64,000 nucleotides of DNA from Piscinibacter gummiphilus. GTDB lineage: Bacteria > Pseudomonadota > Gammaproteobacteria > Burkholderiales > Burkholderiaceae_C. Below are positions 56,589 through 63,928 of the stretch, in pieces. The translations under genes and the position numbers were made by a program. Every line of letters starts with the position of its first letter. Position 1 is the first letter of the stretch. The stretch is taken from contig NZ_CP136336.1 of assembly GCF_032681285.1 (NCBI RefSeq), positions 2,343,001 to 2,407,000 of the forward strand, read 5' to 3'. The notes beneath the pieces were generated by a model. It was not told the origin of the DNA, searched no databases, and saw nothing but the letters and a program-made list of their open reading frames with translations.

Positions 56589-58034
56589 TCAGAACTGCAT
56601 GTAGATGAATTCGCGCGACTGCCAGCGCCCGCCGAGGAGCAGCGCCGCGATGGCGAGGTAGCACACGCCCCAGCGCAGCGCGGTCGGTGCGGCACGCAGC
56701 CGCTCGAAGAGGCTCCGGCGTTCATCGACGAGCTCGACGATCAGGAGCCCGGCGATCAGCGCGGCCCCGAGCTTGTGGTCGGCACCGAAGGGGTAGCTCA
56801 TCGCGAGGCCGGGCAACTCGGGCAGTTGCGTGGCGATGCGCTTGAGCACGAGCCACGCTTCCTCGATCGTCTTCGCGCGGAAGAACACCCAGCTCACCAG
56901 CACGAGGTGGAAGGTGAGCAGCACGCGCAGCGTCGCCCACCCGAGGCTGCCGGCCGCTCGCGGAAGCGCGCGCGCGAGCCGCTGCCACAGCGGGCGGGTG
57001 GCGACGCCGCCCCACAGGTAGGCGCCGTTGAGCGCACCCCAGACGAGAAAGGTCCAGCCCACGCCGTAGCCGAGCCCCGCATGCCAGAGGCCGCTCGCCA
57101 GAAACACGATCATCAGGTTGAGGTAGTGCCGCACCCGGCCGGCGCGGCTGCCGCCGAGCGGCAGGTACAGGTAGTCGCGGAACCAGCGGCCGAGCGAGAT
57201 GTGCCAGCGTTCGCCCCAGAACTCGGCCGTGCTGCGCGCGAGGTAGGGTCGGCGGAAGTTCTCGATCAGCGGCAGGCCGAAGAGCATCGAGATGCCGATG
57301 GCCATGTCGGTGTAGCCGGAGAAGTCGCAGTAGATCTGGAAGGCGAAGAAATACACGCTCACCAGCAGGTCGACGGGCGAGGCGTAGGCCGCGATGCCGA
57401 AGGTCTTGTCGACGAAGGGCGCAAGGTTGTCGGCGATCAGCACCTTCTTGACCAGGCCCCACAACAGGAGCTGCAGACCGTGGACTGCGAGTTCCGGGCT
57501 TGGGCTCAGGCCCTCGCGCACGCGCGGCAGGAAGGCGGTGGCGCGCTCGATCGGCCCGGCCAGCACCTTCGGGAAGTGCGCAAGGTAGAGCGCGAGCTCG
57601 CCGGGGCCGGCAGGGTGCAGGCGGCGCGCGTAGGTGTCGATCAAGAGGCTCGCGGCTGAAAACGCATAGAAGGAATAGCCCGCCGGCGAGGCGAGGCCGA
57701 GCCGCGGCAGTGCCGCCCCTTCGACGAGCCGCTCGATCTCGCCGGCCGCGAAGTCGTAGAACTTGAGGGCCGCAAGCGACCCCAGCACGGTGGTGAGCCC
57801 GAGCACGAGCCAGGCCGAGCGTGCCGCGGCCTGTGCACGCGCCAGCGCCTGGGTGCACACGAGCACGACGGCGGTCACGCCGCCGAGGTACAGCAGGTTC
57901 GCGGGCTTTGCAAAGCCATAGAAGACCCAGCTCGCCAGCAGCAGCACCGCCCAGCGCCGGTCGGCCCGCACGAGCCCGAAGCACACCAGCGTGAGCGGCA
58001 GGAAGAGCAGGAATTCGAGCGAGGTGAAGAGCAT
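56589..58034 (-). CDS. MBOAT-family membrane O-acyltransferase, AlgI/DltB-like
   Basis: 481 residues, about ten membrane helices. Family blocks are FWGERWHISLGRWFRDYLYLPLGGS and the invariant His in SGLWHAGLG. It moves acyl groups across the membrane for O-acylation of a surface polymer. It sits 30 bp downstream of the cytochrome genes and 8 bp before the SGNH partner, so it may share their transcript, though the function looks separate. Confidence 0.9.
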   Translation of the reverse strand: MLFTSLEFLLFLPLTLVCFGLVRADRRWAVLLLASWVFYGFAKPANLLYLGGVTAVVLVCTQALARAQAAARSAWLVLGLTTVLGSLAALKFYDFAAGEIERLVEGAALPRLGLASPAGYSFYAFSAASLLIDTYARRLHPAGPGELALYLAHFPKVLAGPIERATAFLPRVREGLSPSPELAVHGLQLLLWGLVKKVLIADNLAPFVDKTFGIAAYASPVDLLVSVYFFAFQIYCDFSGYTDMAIGISMLFGLPLIENFRRPYLARSTAEFWGERWHISLGRWFRDYLYLPLGGSRAGRVRHYLNLMIVFLASGLWHAGLGYGVGWTFLVWGALNGAYLWGGVATRPLWQRLARALPRAAGSLGWATLRVLLTFHLVLVSWVFFRAKTIEEAWLVLKRIATQLPELPGLAMSYPFGADHKLGAALIAGLLIVELVDERRSLFERLRAAPTALRWGVCYLAIAALLLGGRWQSREFIYMQF

Positions 58035-58064
58035 GGCCGGGCCTCGCGCCGGGGCGCACGCGTC

Positions 58065-58664
58065 TCAGTAGGTCGCGCCCCCGGCTCGCAACTCTTCGGG
58101 CACATCGTCGATGGGGATGCCGCCGTTGATCACGAGGTAGTTCGCCAGTGCCTCGCGCTGGTCGGGCTTGAGCTTGATCTGCACGTGGCTCGGCTTGCCC
58201 ATCGTCCCGAGCCATGCCTCCTTGGTGCGCTTCTGGGTGATGACAACGGTGATGATGTGGCAGCCCTGGCAGTAGTTGAGCGCGAAGTCGCGCCCGTCGG
58301 GCGGCAGGGCCTTCGCCCAATTGGCCTGCGAGGGCGGCGACGGCGCCTTGAGGCCGGATTGCGGCATGTTGGCGGCGAGGTAGTCGGCCAGCGTGCGCAC
58401 CTGTTGCTCGTCGAGCTTCTGCAGGCCGGCGATGGCCTTGTCGTGGCCGCGCAGGTAGGCCACCCACTCGTCGCGGCTCTTCTTGCCCGAGAGCACGGCG
58501 TTGAGTTCGGCGTCTGCCGGCCGGCTGCCGAAGACGCGGGCGAAGAGGGTGCGGCCGCCGTCGGGGATGAAGTCGAAGACGTCAGCCGCCAGCGCGAAGA
58601 GCGGCAGCGCGAAGAGCGGCAGCGCGAGGGCCAGTGCGGCGGCGGCGCGAGCGGTGGGTTTCAC
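58065..58664 (-). CDS. Exported monohaem c-type cytochrome, copy A
   Basis: 199 residues with a Sec signal (about 1-27). One haem site, CQGCH (Cys132, Cys135, His136), with a Met in EAWLGTMGKPSH as a possible axial ligand. The N-terminal half (GGRTLFARVFGSRPADAEL...LADYLAANMP) resembles the haem half but lacks CxxCH, as if one of two ancestral haem domains had lost its cofactor. It is a paralogue of the next gene upstream, sharing GGRTL, PxDGR, CQxCH, TQxR and DDVPxxLR. Probable periplasmic electron carrier for the adjacent E1/MtrAB genes. Confidence 0.85.
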   Translation of the reverse strand: MKPTARAAAALALALPLFALPLFALAADVFDFIPDGGRTLFARVFGSRPADAELNAVLSGKKSRDEWVAYLRGHDKAIAGLQKLDEQQVRTLADYLAANMPQSGLKAPSPPSQANWAKALPPDGRDFALNYCQGCHIITVVITQKRTKEAWLGTMGKPSHVQIKLKPDQREALANYLVINGGIPIDDVPEELRAGGATY

Positions 58665-58701
58665 GGCGGTTCTCCTCGCGGTTCGTGTGGCTTCGCTGCG
58701 C

Positions 58702-59286
58702 TCAGAAGCGCAGGTCCTTCGGTACGTCGTCGGTGTTCATCGGCATGTTGATCGCGGAGTAGCGCGCGAACTCCTCGCGCTCCTGCGGCGTCATCTTCAG
58801 CTCGCGGTGGAAGGGCGAGAGGAACATGTTTCGCCAGCCCTGCACGTCGCGCCGCTGGGTGAGGTGGCTGGAATAGAGCGAGTGGCAGAACTGGCACTGC
58901 TGCCAGGCGAGTTCACGGCCGTCGCGCGGCAGCACGTCTGCGAGCTTGCCCGGCTGGAGCGAGGCGAGGGCCTTCTCGGGCAGCGGCATGTTGACGCTCA
59001 GGTAGGCCGCAAGCGTGGCCTTCTCGCGCGCGCCAGCCGGCACCGCGCGCCCGGCGACGAAGGCCTCCCACTGCGCGTCGGTGTTGCGGCTCGACGCGAT
59101 GCGGCGGAACTCGTCGACGCCCGGTTGTGCGCCGAGCGATTCGAGCAGTAGCGTGCGGCCGCCCTTGGGCATGAAACGCTCGTCTTCGCCCTGGGCGTTG
59201 GCGACGGCGAAGGTGATGAACGCGAGGATCAGCCCGAGTGCAAGCCACCCCAGCACGCGCATGCCGAAGAGACGCCCTGTTCTCAC
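58702..59286 (-). CDS. Exported monohaem c-type cytochrome, copy B
   Basis: 194 residues from the GTG at 59286, which overlaps the stop of the zinc-ribbon gene (GTGA); an ATG at 59262 (MRVLGWLALG) would begin right at the hydrophobic signal/anchor (about 10-29). One haem site CQFCH (Cys131-His135). The same degenerate N-terminal half as copy A is present (GGRTLLLESLGAQPGVDEF...LAAYLSVNMP). The tandem copies are 37 bp apart. Confidence 0.85.
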   Translation of the reverse strand: MRTGRLFGMRVLGWLALGLILAFITFAVANAQGEDERFMPKGGRTLLLESLGAQPGVDEFRRIASSRNTDAQWEAFVAGRAVPAGAREKATLAAYLSVNMPLPEKALASLQPGKLADVLPRDGRELAWQQCQFCHSLYSSHLTQRRDVQGWRNMFLSPFHRELKMTPQEREEFARYSAINMPMNTDDVPKDLRF

Positions 59287-59594
59287 GACACGTTCCTGAC
59301 GGCCGGCGCTTCGCCGTAGTCGAACACCGCCACCTCGACGGTGCGCACCGCCTGCTCGGCGGGAAAGCCGCCACCCCGCAGGATGTCCAGGCCGATGGCG
59401 GTGCGGTCGTCGTAGAACTGGTCGCCGCAGCGCTCGCACACGAGTGCCGGGATGCCTTCCACCACGACCAGGCGATCGTCATGCCAGAAGGCCGAGCGCA
59501 CGCGGCTGGCGTGCACCTCGGCGCTGCCGCACGACATGCAGCGAAACGAGGGCGCGGCTTCGCCTTCGGGTTCGAACGGGAGTTGCATCTCCAT
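59283..59594 (-). CDS. YgiT-type zinc-ribbon protein
   Basis: 103 residues. Two CxxC pairs (Cys19/Cys22 in FRCMSCGS and Cys53/Cys56 in VCERCGDQF) form a zinc ribbon as in YgiT/MqsA N-termini. No HTH domain follows, and no MqsR toxin is adjacent, so a toxin-antitoxin role is unlikely. It is 4 bp from the E1 beta stop and overlaps the cytochrome B start. Possible role: regulator or assembly factor of this unit. Confidence 0.8.
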   Translation of the reverse strand: MEMQLPFEPEGEAAPSFRCMSCGSAEVHASRVRSAFWHDDRLVVVEGIPALVCERCGDQFYDDRTAIGLDILRGGGFPAEQAVRTVEVAVFDYGEAPAVRNVS

Positions 59595-59598
59595 CGGC

Positions 59599-60570
59599 TC
59601 ACCCCACCAGCTTCTTGGCCGCGTTGACGATGTGGGTGGCGTTCGGGCGCATCCAGAGGAACATCTCGGGCGATGCCGGGGGCGCCGCGTCGGGGAAGGC
59701 CACGCGGTTGAAGCGTGCGCCGTTCACGTTCTCGGCCACACGCGCGATGACCTCGGCGCCGGGGCACAGCGTGTAGTACGACTGGTCCACGGTGAGCAGC
59801 CGCTTGGTCTTCTGCACCGACTTCACGAGCGTCTCGGTGTCCATCGGCTTCAGGCTGCGCAGGTCGATCACCTCGACCTTCATGCCCTGCTTCTTCAGTT
59901 GCTCGGCGGCATCGAGCACCTCGGGCATGCCGCCGCCCGAGCCGACGATGGTGATGTCGCTGCCGGTCGAGCGCACCGCGGCCTTGTCGAGCGGCACGGT
60001 GTACTGCTCGTCGGGCACCTCGTCGACCAGTTCGCGCAGGCCAGCGGCGTAGAGGAAGCACACCGGGTTCGGGTCGCGGATGGCCGAGACCATCATGCCC
60101 TTGGCGTCGTACGGCGTCGACGGCACCACCGTCTTCACGCCGGGGATGTGGGCGTAGTAGGTGTCGATTTCGTAGTCGGAGTGCTGGCCCGCGAAGCCGG
60201 GCGTCTGCCCGGTCATCTCGAGGATGAAGACCACCGGCATCGAGGCCACGCCGCCGGTCATCCCGCGCAGCTTGCCCACGTGGTTCTGGATGATCTGGAA
60301 GCACATGCAGTTGCCCTGGTAGGGGATGTAGGTCACGGCCTTGCTGCCGGCCAGGCCCGCCCCGAGGGTGGCCGCGGCCATCCACATCTCGTCGATGCCG
60401 GTGTTGACCACGCGGTTGCGGCCGAACTCCTTCTCGAGGTTGATGACGGGCTTGCCGGGGTTGGACGAAACGGGCGGCGTCAATTCGAAGATCCAGACCA
60501 TCGCCGGGTCCTGTCGCATTTCGTACTGCACCGCCTCGAGGACGGAATACATGAAGCTCTTGCGTGCCAT
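59599..60570 (-). CDS. 2-oxoacid dehydrogenase E1 beta-like subunit (transketolase C-terminal type)
   Basis: 323 residues. It has the pyrimidine-binding TPP domain with the catalytic Glu61 (NTGIDEMWM), His130 in FAGQHSDYE, then a transketolase C-terminal domain (ITIVGSGGGMPEVLDAAEQL, VEVIDLRSLKPMD). The segment canonical for GxRPVxE is replaced by GSKAVTYIPYQGN, so it is divergent from PDH/BCKDH E1 beta. It lacks a signal peptide of its own. It is 12 bp downstream of the E1 alpha stop, with an AGGAGA site. Forms an alpha2beta2 enzyme with E1 alpha, probably co-exported. Confidence 0.88.
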   Translation of the reverse strand: MARKSFMYSVLEAVQYEMRQDPAMVWIFELTPPVSSNPGKPVINLEKEFGRNRVVNTGIDEMWMAAATLGAGLAGSKAVTYIPYQGNCMCFQIIQNHVGKLRGMTGGVASMPVVFILEMTGQTPGFAGQHSDYEIDTYYAHIPGVKTVVPSTPYDAKGMMVSAIRDPNPVCFLYAAGLRELVDEVPDEQYTVPLDKAAVRSTGSDITIVGSGGGMPEVLDAAEQLKKQGMKVEVIDLRSLKPMDTETLVKSVQKTKRLLTVDQSYYTLCPGAEVIARVAENVNGARFNRVAFPDAAPPASPEMFLWMRPNATHIVNAAKKLVG

Positions 60571-60582
60571 GGTGTTGTCTCC

Positions 60583-61809
60583 TCAACCGAATTGGCGGGC
60601 CGCCACCGAGCCGGTGGTGTACACGTGCTTGAGCCCGTCTTCGGGCTTGCAGAAGGGTTGCTGGTCGGCCCACGCGAAGGCGTCGATGGCCTCCTGCTTG
60701 GCCGCCGCCTCGATGCGGTCGGCGCGTGCGCGGTCGAGCACACCCCAGCTGATGAGCACGTTGCGGCAGATGTCGACCGGGTCGCGCTGCATCCACTCGC
60801 GCACCTCGCGCTCGGGGCGGAAGGTCGAGATCGCCAGCGGGTCGTAGCCGAACGCGCCCAGCTCGCCCGGCTTGGCACCGGGCGCTCCCCAGTGGTTGTA
60901 GTAGCGGTAGGTCTTGGCTTCGATGAGCGTCGGCCCTTCGCCGGCACGGGCGCGGTCGACGGCGGTCTTGGCGGCGTTGTAGACCTGGAACACGTCCTGC
61001 CCATCGACCACCACGCCGGGGATGCGGTAGGTGCGCGCCGCATCGGCGATGTCCTTCATCGGGCACGAGTACGAGTAGTGCGCGTACTGGTGGTAGAGGT
61101 TGTTCTCCAGCACGTAGATGAAGGGCAGCTTGAGCAGCGCGGCGTTGTTGAGCGCGGCGTGGAAGTGCGGCGTGGCGTAGGTGCCGTCGCCTGCGAACAC
61201 CACCGACACCTGCTTGCTGCCGCGCGCCTTGAAGGCGAAGGCCGAGCCGGTGGCGATCACATGGCCGGGGCCGATCATGCCGTCGGCGCCGATGAAGCCG
61301 CAGCTCTTGTCCGACAGGTGCATCTCGCCGCCGTAGCCGCCGTTGAGGCCGGTGGCGCGGAAGTCGTTCTCCGCAGCCATCTTCTTCATGTCCACGCCCT
61401 TGGCGATGGCGTGGCCGGTCGGGCGGTGCGAGCTGTAGACGAAGTCGACCTGGTCGAACGAACCCTTGTTGTTGAGCGCGGAGCACACGCCCACGGCCAC
61501 CGCTTCCTGGCCCGCGTAGAAGTGGTTGTAGCCGCGGTACTTGGTGTCGGTGAGCATCTTGTCGACCATGGTCCGCTCGTGCCAGCGGATGCGCACGATG
61601 TCGGTGTACATCTGGACCAGCTTGTCGCCGGGCAGGTCCTTCGCCCAGTAGCCGATCTCCTGCGCCCACGCGCTCTTGTTCAGCAGCGATACCGCGGCGC
61701 CTGCGCCGGCCACGGCCTTGAAGAAGCCGCGTCGATTCGAAGGCAGCAAGCCTTCGGCGGAGGGAGGCGCGTCGTGCGGCGCCCCCGTGGGGGTGGTGGC
61801 ATCTGTCAT
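60583..61809 (-). CDS. 2-oxoacid dehydrogenase E1 alpha-like subunit with twin-arginine signal
   Basis: 408 residues. The N-terminus carries a Tat signal: SNRRGFFK (Arg26-Arg27), a weakly hydrophobic stretch AVAGAGAAVSLL and the cleavage motif AWA-QE near residue 49. The mature part is a TPP-binding E1 alpha: HRPTGHAIAKG (His128, His133), NGGYGGEMHL, GDG (207-209) ... ENN (235-237). No E2, E3 or lipoyl gene is nearby. A strong AGGAGA site lies before the ATG at 61809, and an FNR-like box is centred 80 bases upstream. I infer a periplasmic TPP dehydrogenase feeding electrons to the adjacent cytochromes. The substrate is unknown (a 2-oxoacid or acetoin-like compound). Confidence 0.88.
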   Translation of the reverse strand: MTDATTPTGAPHDAPPSAEGLLPSNRRGFFKAVAGAGAAVSLLNKSAWAQEIGYWAKDLPGDKLVQMYTDIVRIRWHERTMVDKMLTDTKYRGYNHFYAGQEAVAVGVCSALNNKGSFDQVDFVYSSHRPTGHAIAKGVDMKKMAAENDFRATGLNGGYGGEMHLSDKSCGFIGADGMIGPGHVIATGSAFAFKARGSKQVSVVFAGDGTYATPHFHAALNNAALLKLPFIYVLENNLYHQYAHYSYSCPMKDIADAARTYRIPGVVVDGQDVFQVYNAAKTAVDRARAGEGPTLIEAKTYRYYNHWGAPGAKPGELGAFGYDPLAISTFRPEREVREWMQRDPVDICRNVLISWGVLDRARADRIEAAAKQEAIDAFAWADQQPFCKPEDGLKHVYTTGSVAARQFG

Positions 61810-61881
61810 GTTTCGTCTCCTGCGTTCCCACACAACGTGGTGCTTGTGCGGGCCATCGTGTGCTTCGCAGCGCAGGCCGTG

Positions 61882-61895
61882 TTGACGAATCGCAA
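61882..61895. promoter_or_regulatory. FNR/ANR-like box upstream of the E1 alpha gene
   Basis: TTGAC-GAAT-CGCAA matches the consensus at 7 of 10 positions with TTG and CAA intact. It lies in the only gap (94 bp) of the minus-strand run, between the MtrB-like stop and the E1 alpha start. CACGAT on the minus strand (61855-61860) could serve as -10. Confidence 0.5.
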
Positions 61896-61903
61896 TGCGC
61901 CGT

Positions 61904-63928
61904 TCAGCGCCAGGGCAGGGTATAGCGAAGACCGATGGAAGCGGCTTCTTGCCGCGGTGCAGCAAGCAACCTGCTGCCGTCGGCATAGGGGAAGGAGATG
62001 TTGGCGCAGCCGTATGCCCAGTCGTTCCAGCGGGTGTGGCTGTAGCGCAGGTCGAGCCGCCAGTGCGCCTGCTCGCCGGCCTTGCCGCGTGCGAAGAGCG
62101 CCAGCGTGCGCTGCCGCAGCCGCACGTCGGGCAGGCCGCCGCTTGCGGCGAGCAGCTCGGCGTCGCCGAGGCCTGCGGTGGTGTCGAGCGTCTGCCGGTA
62201 GCGGCTCAGGTCGTCGGCGAACGAGAGCGCCGCGCCGATCTGCAGCCGCTCGTGCGGCTGCCCGGTGAGGCCGACGCCGGCCTGCGTGCTGCGGTTGTCG
62301 AACACGATGGCGGCGGCCGAGGGCCGCGACTGCGGCAGGCGCTGGGTGGCGTGCGACACGTTGGCATCGAGCCGCCAGTTCGCCGGCAATGCGTAGTCGA
62401 CGTCGAGCCCGATCCAGCGTGTGTTGGCGCCGTGCAGCCCGTAGGGGCTGGGCGAGCTGTAGCGGTCGCGCCCTGCGCGGGCCGACACGCTCAGGTGCAG
62501 GCGGCTGTCGGCCTGCCAGTCGGTCGAGAGCTGCACTTCGTCGCGGTCTCGGTCGGCCAGCGTGGGCATGAAGATGCCGGTGGCGAAACCGGTCGACGGG
62601 TCGGCGGGGTTGGTGACCTCGGTGACGCCTGCGCCGCTGTTGTCGCGCAGCCAATTGGAGCCGCTGCGCCGCGCGTGCAGCAGCGTGAGCGCGGCGCCTA
62701 GGCCGTCGTCCACCTGCTGCCGCGCGCTTGCGCGCAGCGTGGTCTCGCGCGTGTGCTGGCGCAGCGCGGTGGTGCCGGCGATGGCCGCCGTGGAAGTGAA
62801 GACGCCGCGGTCGATGGCTTCATGCTCGAGCGACAGCGAACCTTGCCGCGTGCGGTCGAGCTGGTAGAGCGCCTGCACGCGGGCACGGTCGGTCTGGTGC
62901 GGCAGGCGGCGGTTGGTGAACTGCGTGGCGCCTTCCACGTGATAGGCGGCGAGCGGTGTGCGGTCGTCGCGCTCGCGCCGGCTCAGCTCGCCGTTGATCG
63001 AGAGGCGTGGCAGCGGCCGCGAGGTGAGCCTCACCAGCAGGTGGGTGGTGACCGTCTCGCCGCCGAGATCGGTCACGCCTGCGGGTGCGCCAGGGAGCCC
63101 CGCGTCGGCGAACGACTGGCGTTGTGTGACCTGCTCGCGCGCGAGCTTTGCGGCCACGCGGGTGTGGCGGTTGAACGCGTAGCTGCCGGTGAGGTCGAGG
63201 TGGTGCGCGTTGCTGTCGGGGGGCAGTGCGATGGGCTGCTGCAGTTGCGACTGCAGGCCCGCGGCGAGCGGCACGAGCGTGCCGGTGGCGTTGTAGAGCG
63301 CGGCGGGCACCGAGGGCACGAGCGTGTCGTGCAGGTTGCGGAAGTACGAGCCGTGGTAGCCGCCCGACAACTGCCACTGCGGCCCGGCATAGGCCAGGCG
63401 CGCTTCGAGCTGCGTGTGCTCGTCGTGCAGCGGCTCGGGCAGCAGCAGCACCGCCCAGCCGCTTTCGCCCGCGCCGGGGGGTGCGCATCCGCCATCGGCG
63501 CTCGTGGGGCAGCTGACGCCGCGGCCGGTGAGCCGGTTGCCGGTGCGGCGCCCGTGCGAGAGGTCGAGGTCGAGGCGCAGGCGCGAGCTGATCGCCTTGT
63601 CGAGATGCAGGCCGAGTTCGGTGCGGCGGATGTGCAGGTCGACTTCCTGCAGGTCGGGCGCAGTCGAGACCTGCGGTTGGGTCGTGCCACCGTTCACCAC
63701 CGGGCTGCTCAGGCGTTGCAAGGGCGGCTGTCGCGTGGCGTCGCGCAGCCGCAGCATCGCCTTCCAGTCGCCCGGCTGCGTGGCGCCGAGCTCGACCTCA
63801 CGTTGCTGCTGCAGCGTGCCACCGCTGGCCTGCACGCTCGCGCTCGTTTGGGGGTCGTCATCGGCATGCACGGCCTGGCCGTCGATCGCCAGCAGCGCGA
63901 TCACGCCTGCGCGCAGCAGCCGGCTCAT
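61904..63928 (-). CDS. MtrB/PioB-family outer-membrane beta-barrel protein
   Basis: 674 residues with a signal peptide (about 1-22). The rest is a long series of alternating polar/hydrophobic strands ending in a terminal aromatic-rich strand (ASIGLRYTLPWR), as in MtrB/PioB/MtoB barrels that sheath a multihaem cytochrome across the outer membrane. Length fits the family (about 650-750). The Shewanella MtrB N-terminal CxxC is absent; two cysteines occur in GVSCPTSADGGCAPP. Its ATG overlaps the stop of the multihaem cytochrome gene upstream (ATGA), the usual mtrA-mtrB order. Confidence 0.85.
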   Translation of the reverse strand: MSRLLRAGVIALLAIDGQAVHADDDPQTSASVQASGGTLQQQREVELGATQPGDWKAMLRLRDATRQPPLQRLSSPVVNGGTTQPQVSTAPDLQEVDLHIRRTELGLHLDKAISSRLRLDLDLSHGRRTGNRLTGRGVSCPTSADGGCAPPGAGESGWAVLLLPEPLHDEHTQLEARLAYAGPQWQLSGGYHGSYFRNLHDTLVPSVPAALYNATGTLVPLAAGLQSQLQQPIALPPDSNAHHLDLTGSYAFNRHTRVAAKLAREQVTQRQSFADAGLPGAPAGVTDLGGETVTTHLLVRLTSRPLPRLSINGELSRRERDDRTPLAAYHVEGATQFTNRRLPHQTDRARVQALYQLDRTRQGSLSLEHEAIDRGVFTSTAAIAGTTALRQHTRETTLRASARQQVDDGLGAALTLLHARRSGSNWLRDNSGAGVTEVTNPADPSTGFATGIFMPTLADRDRDEVQLSTDWQADSRLHLSVSARAGRDRYSSPSPYGLHGANTRWIGLDVDYALPANWRLDANVSHATQRLPQSRPSAAAIVFDNRSTQAGVGLTGQPHERLQIGAALSFADDLSRYRQTLDTTAGLGDAELLAASGGLPDVRLRQRTLALFARGKAGEQAHWRLDLRYSHTRWNDWAYGCANISFPYADGSRLLAAPRQEAASIGLRYTLPWR

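Noticed and set aside
59283..59594. Zinc-ribbon protein as an MqsA-like antitoxin
   Set aside because: No HTH domain and no MqsR-type toxin next to it; it is embedded in the E1/cytochrome unit.
58913..61831. A 972-codon minus-strand frame and, at 59452-62268, a 938-codon plus-strand frame
   Set aside because: Both overlap the E1, zinc-ribbon, cytochrome and MtrB-like genes in other frames. Their translations are Arg- or His/Val-rich without motifs, while the overlapped genes have clear motifs, ribosome sites and junctions.
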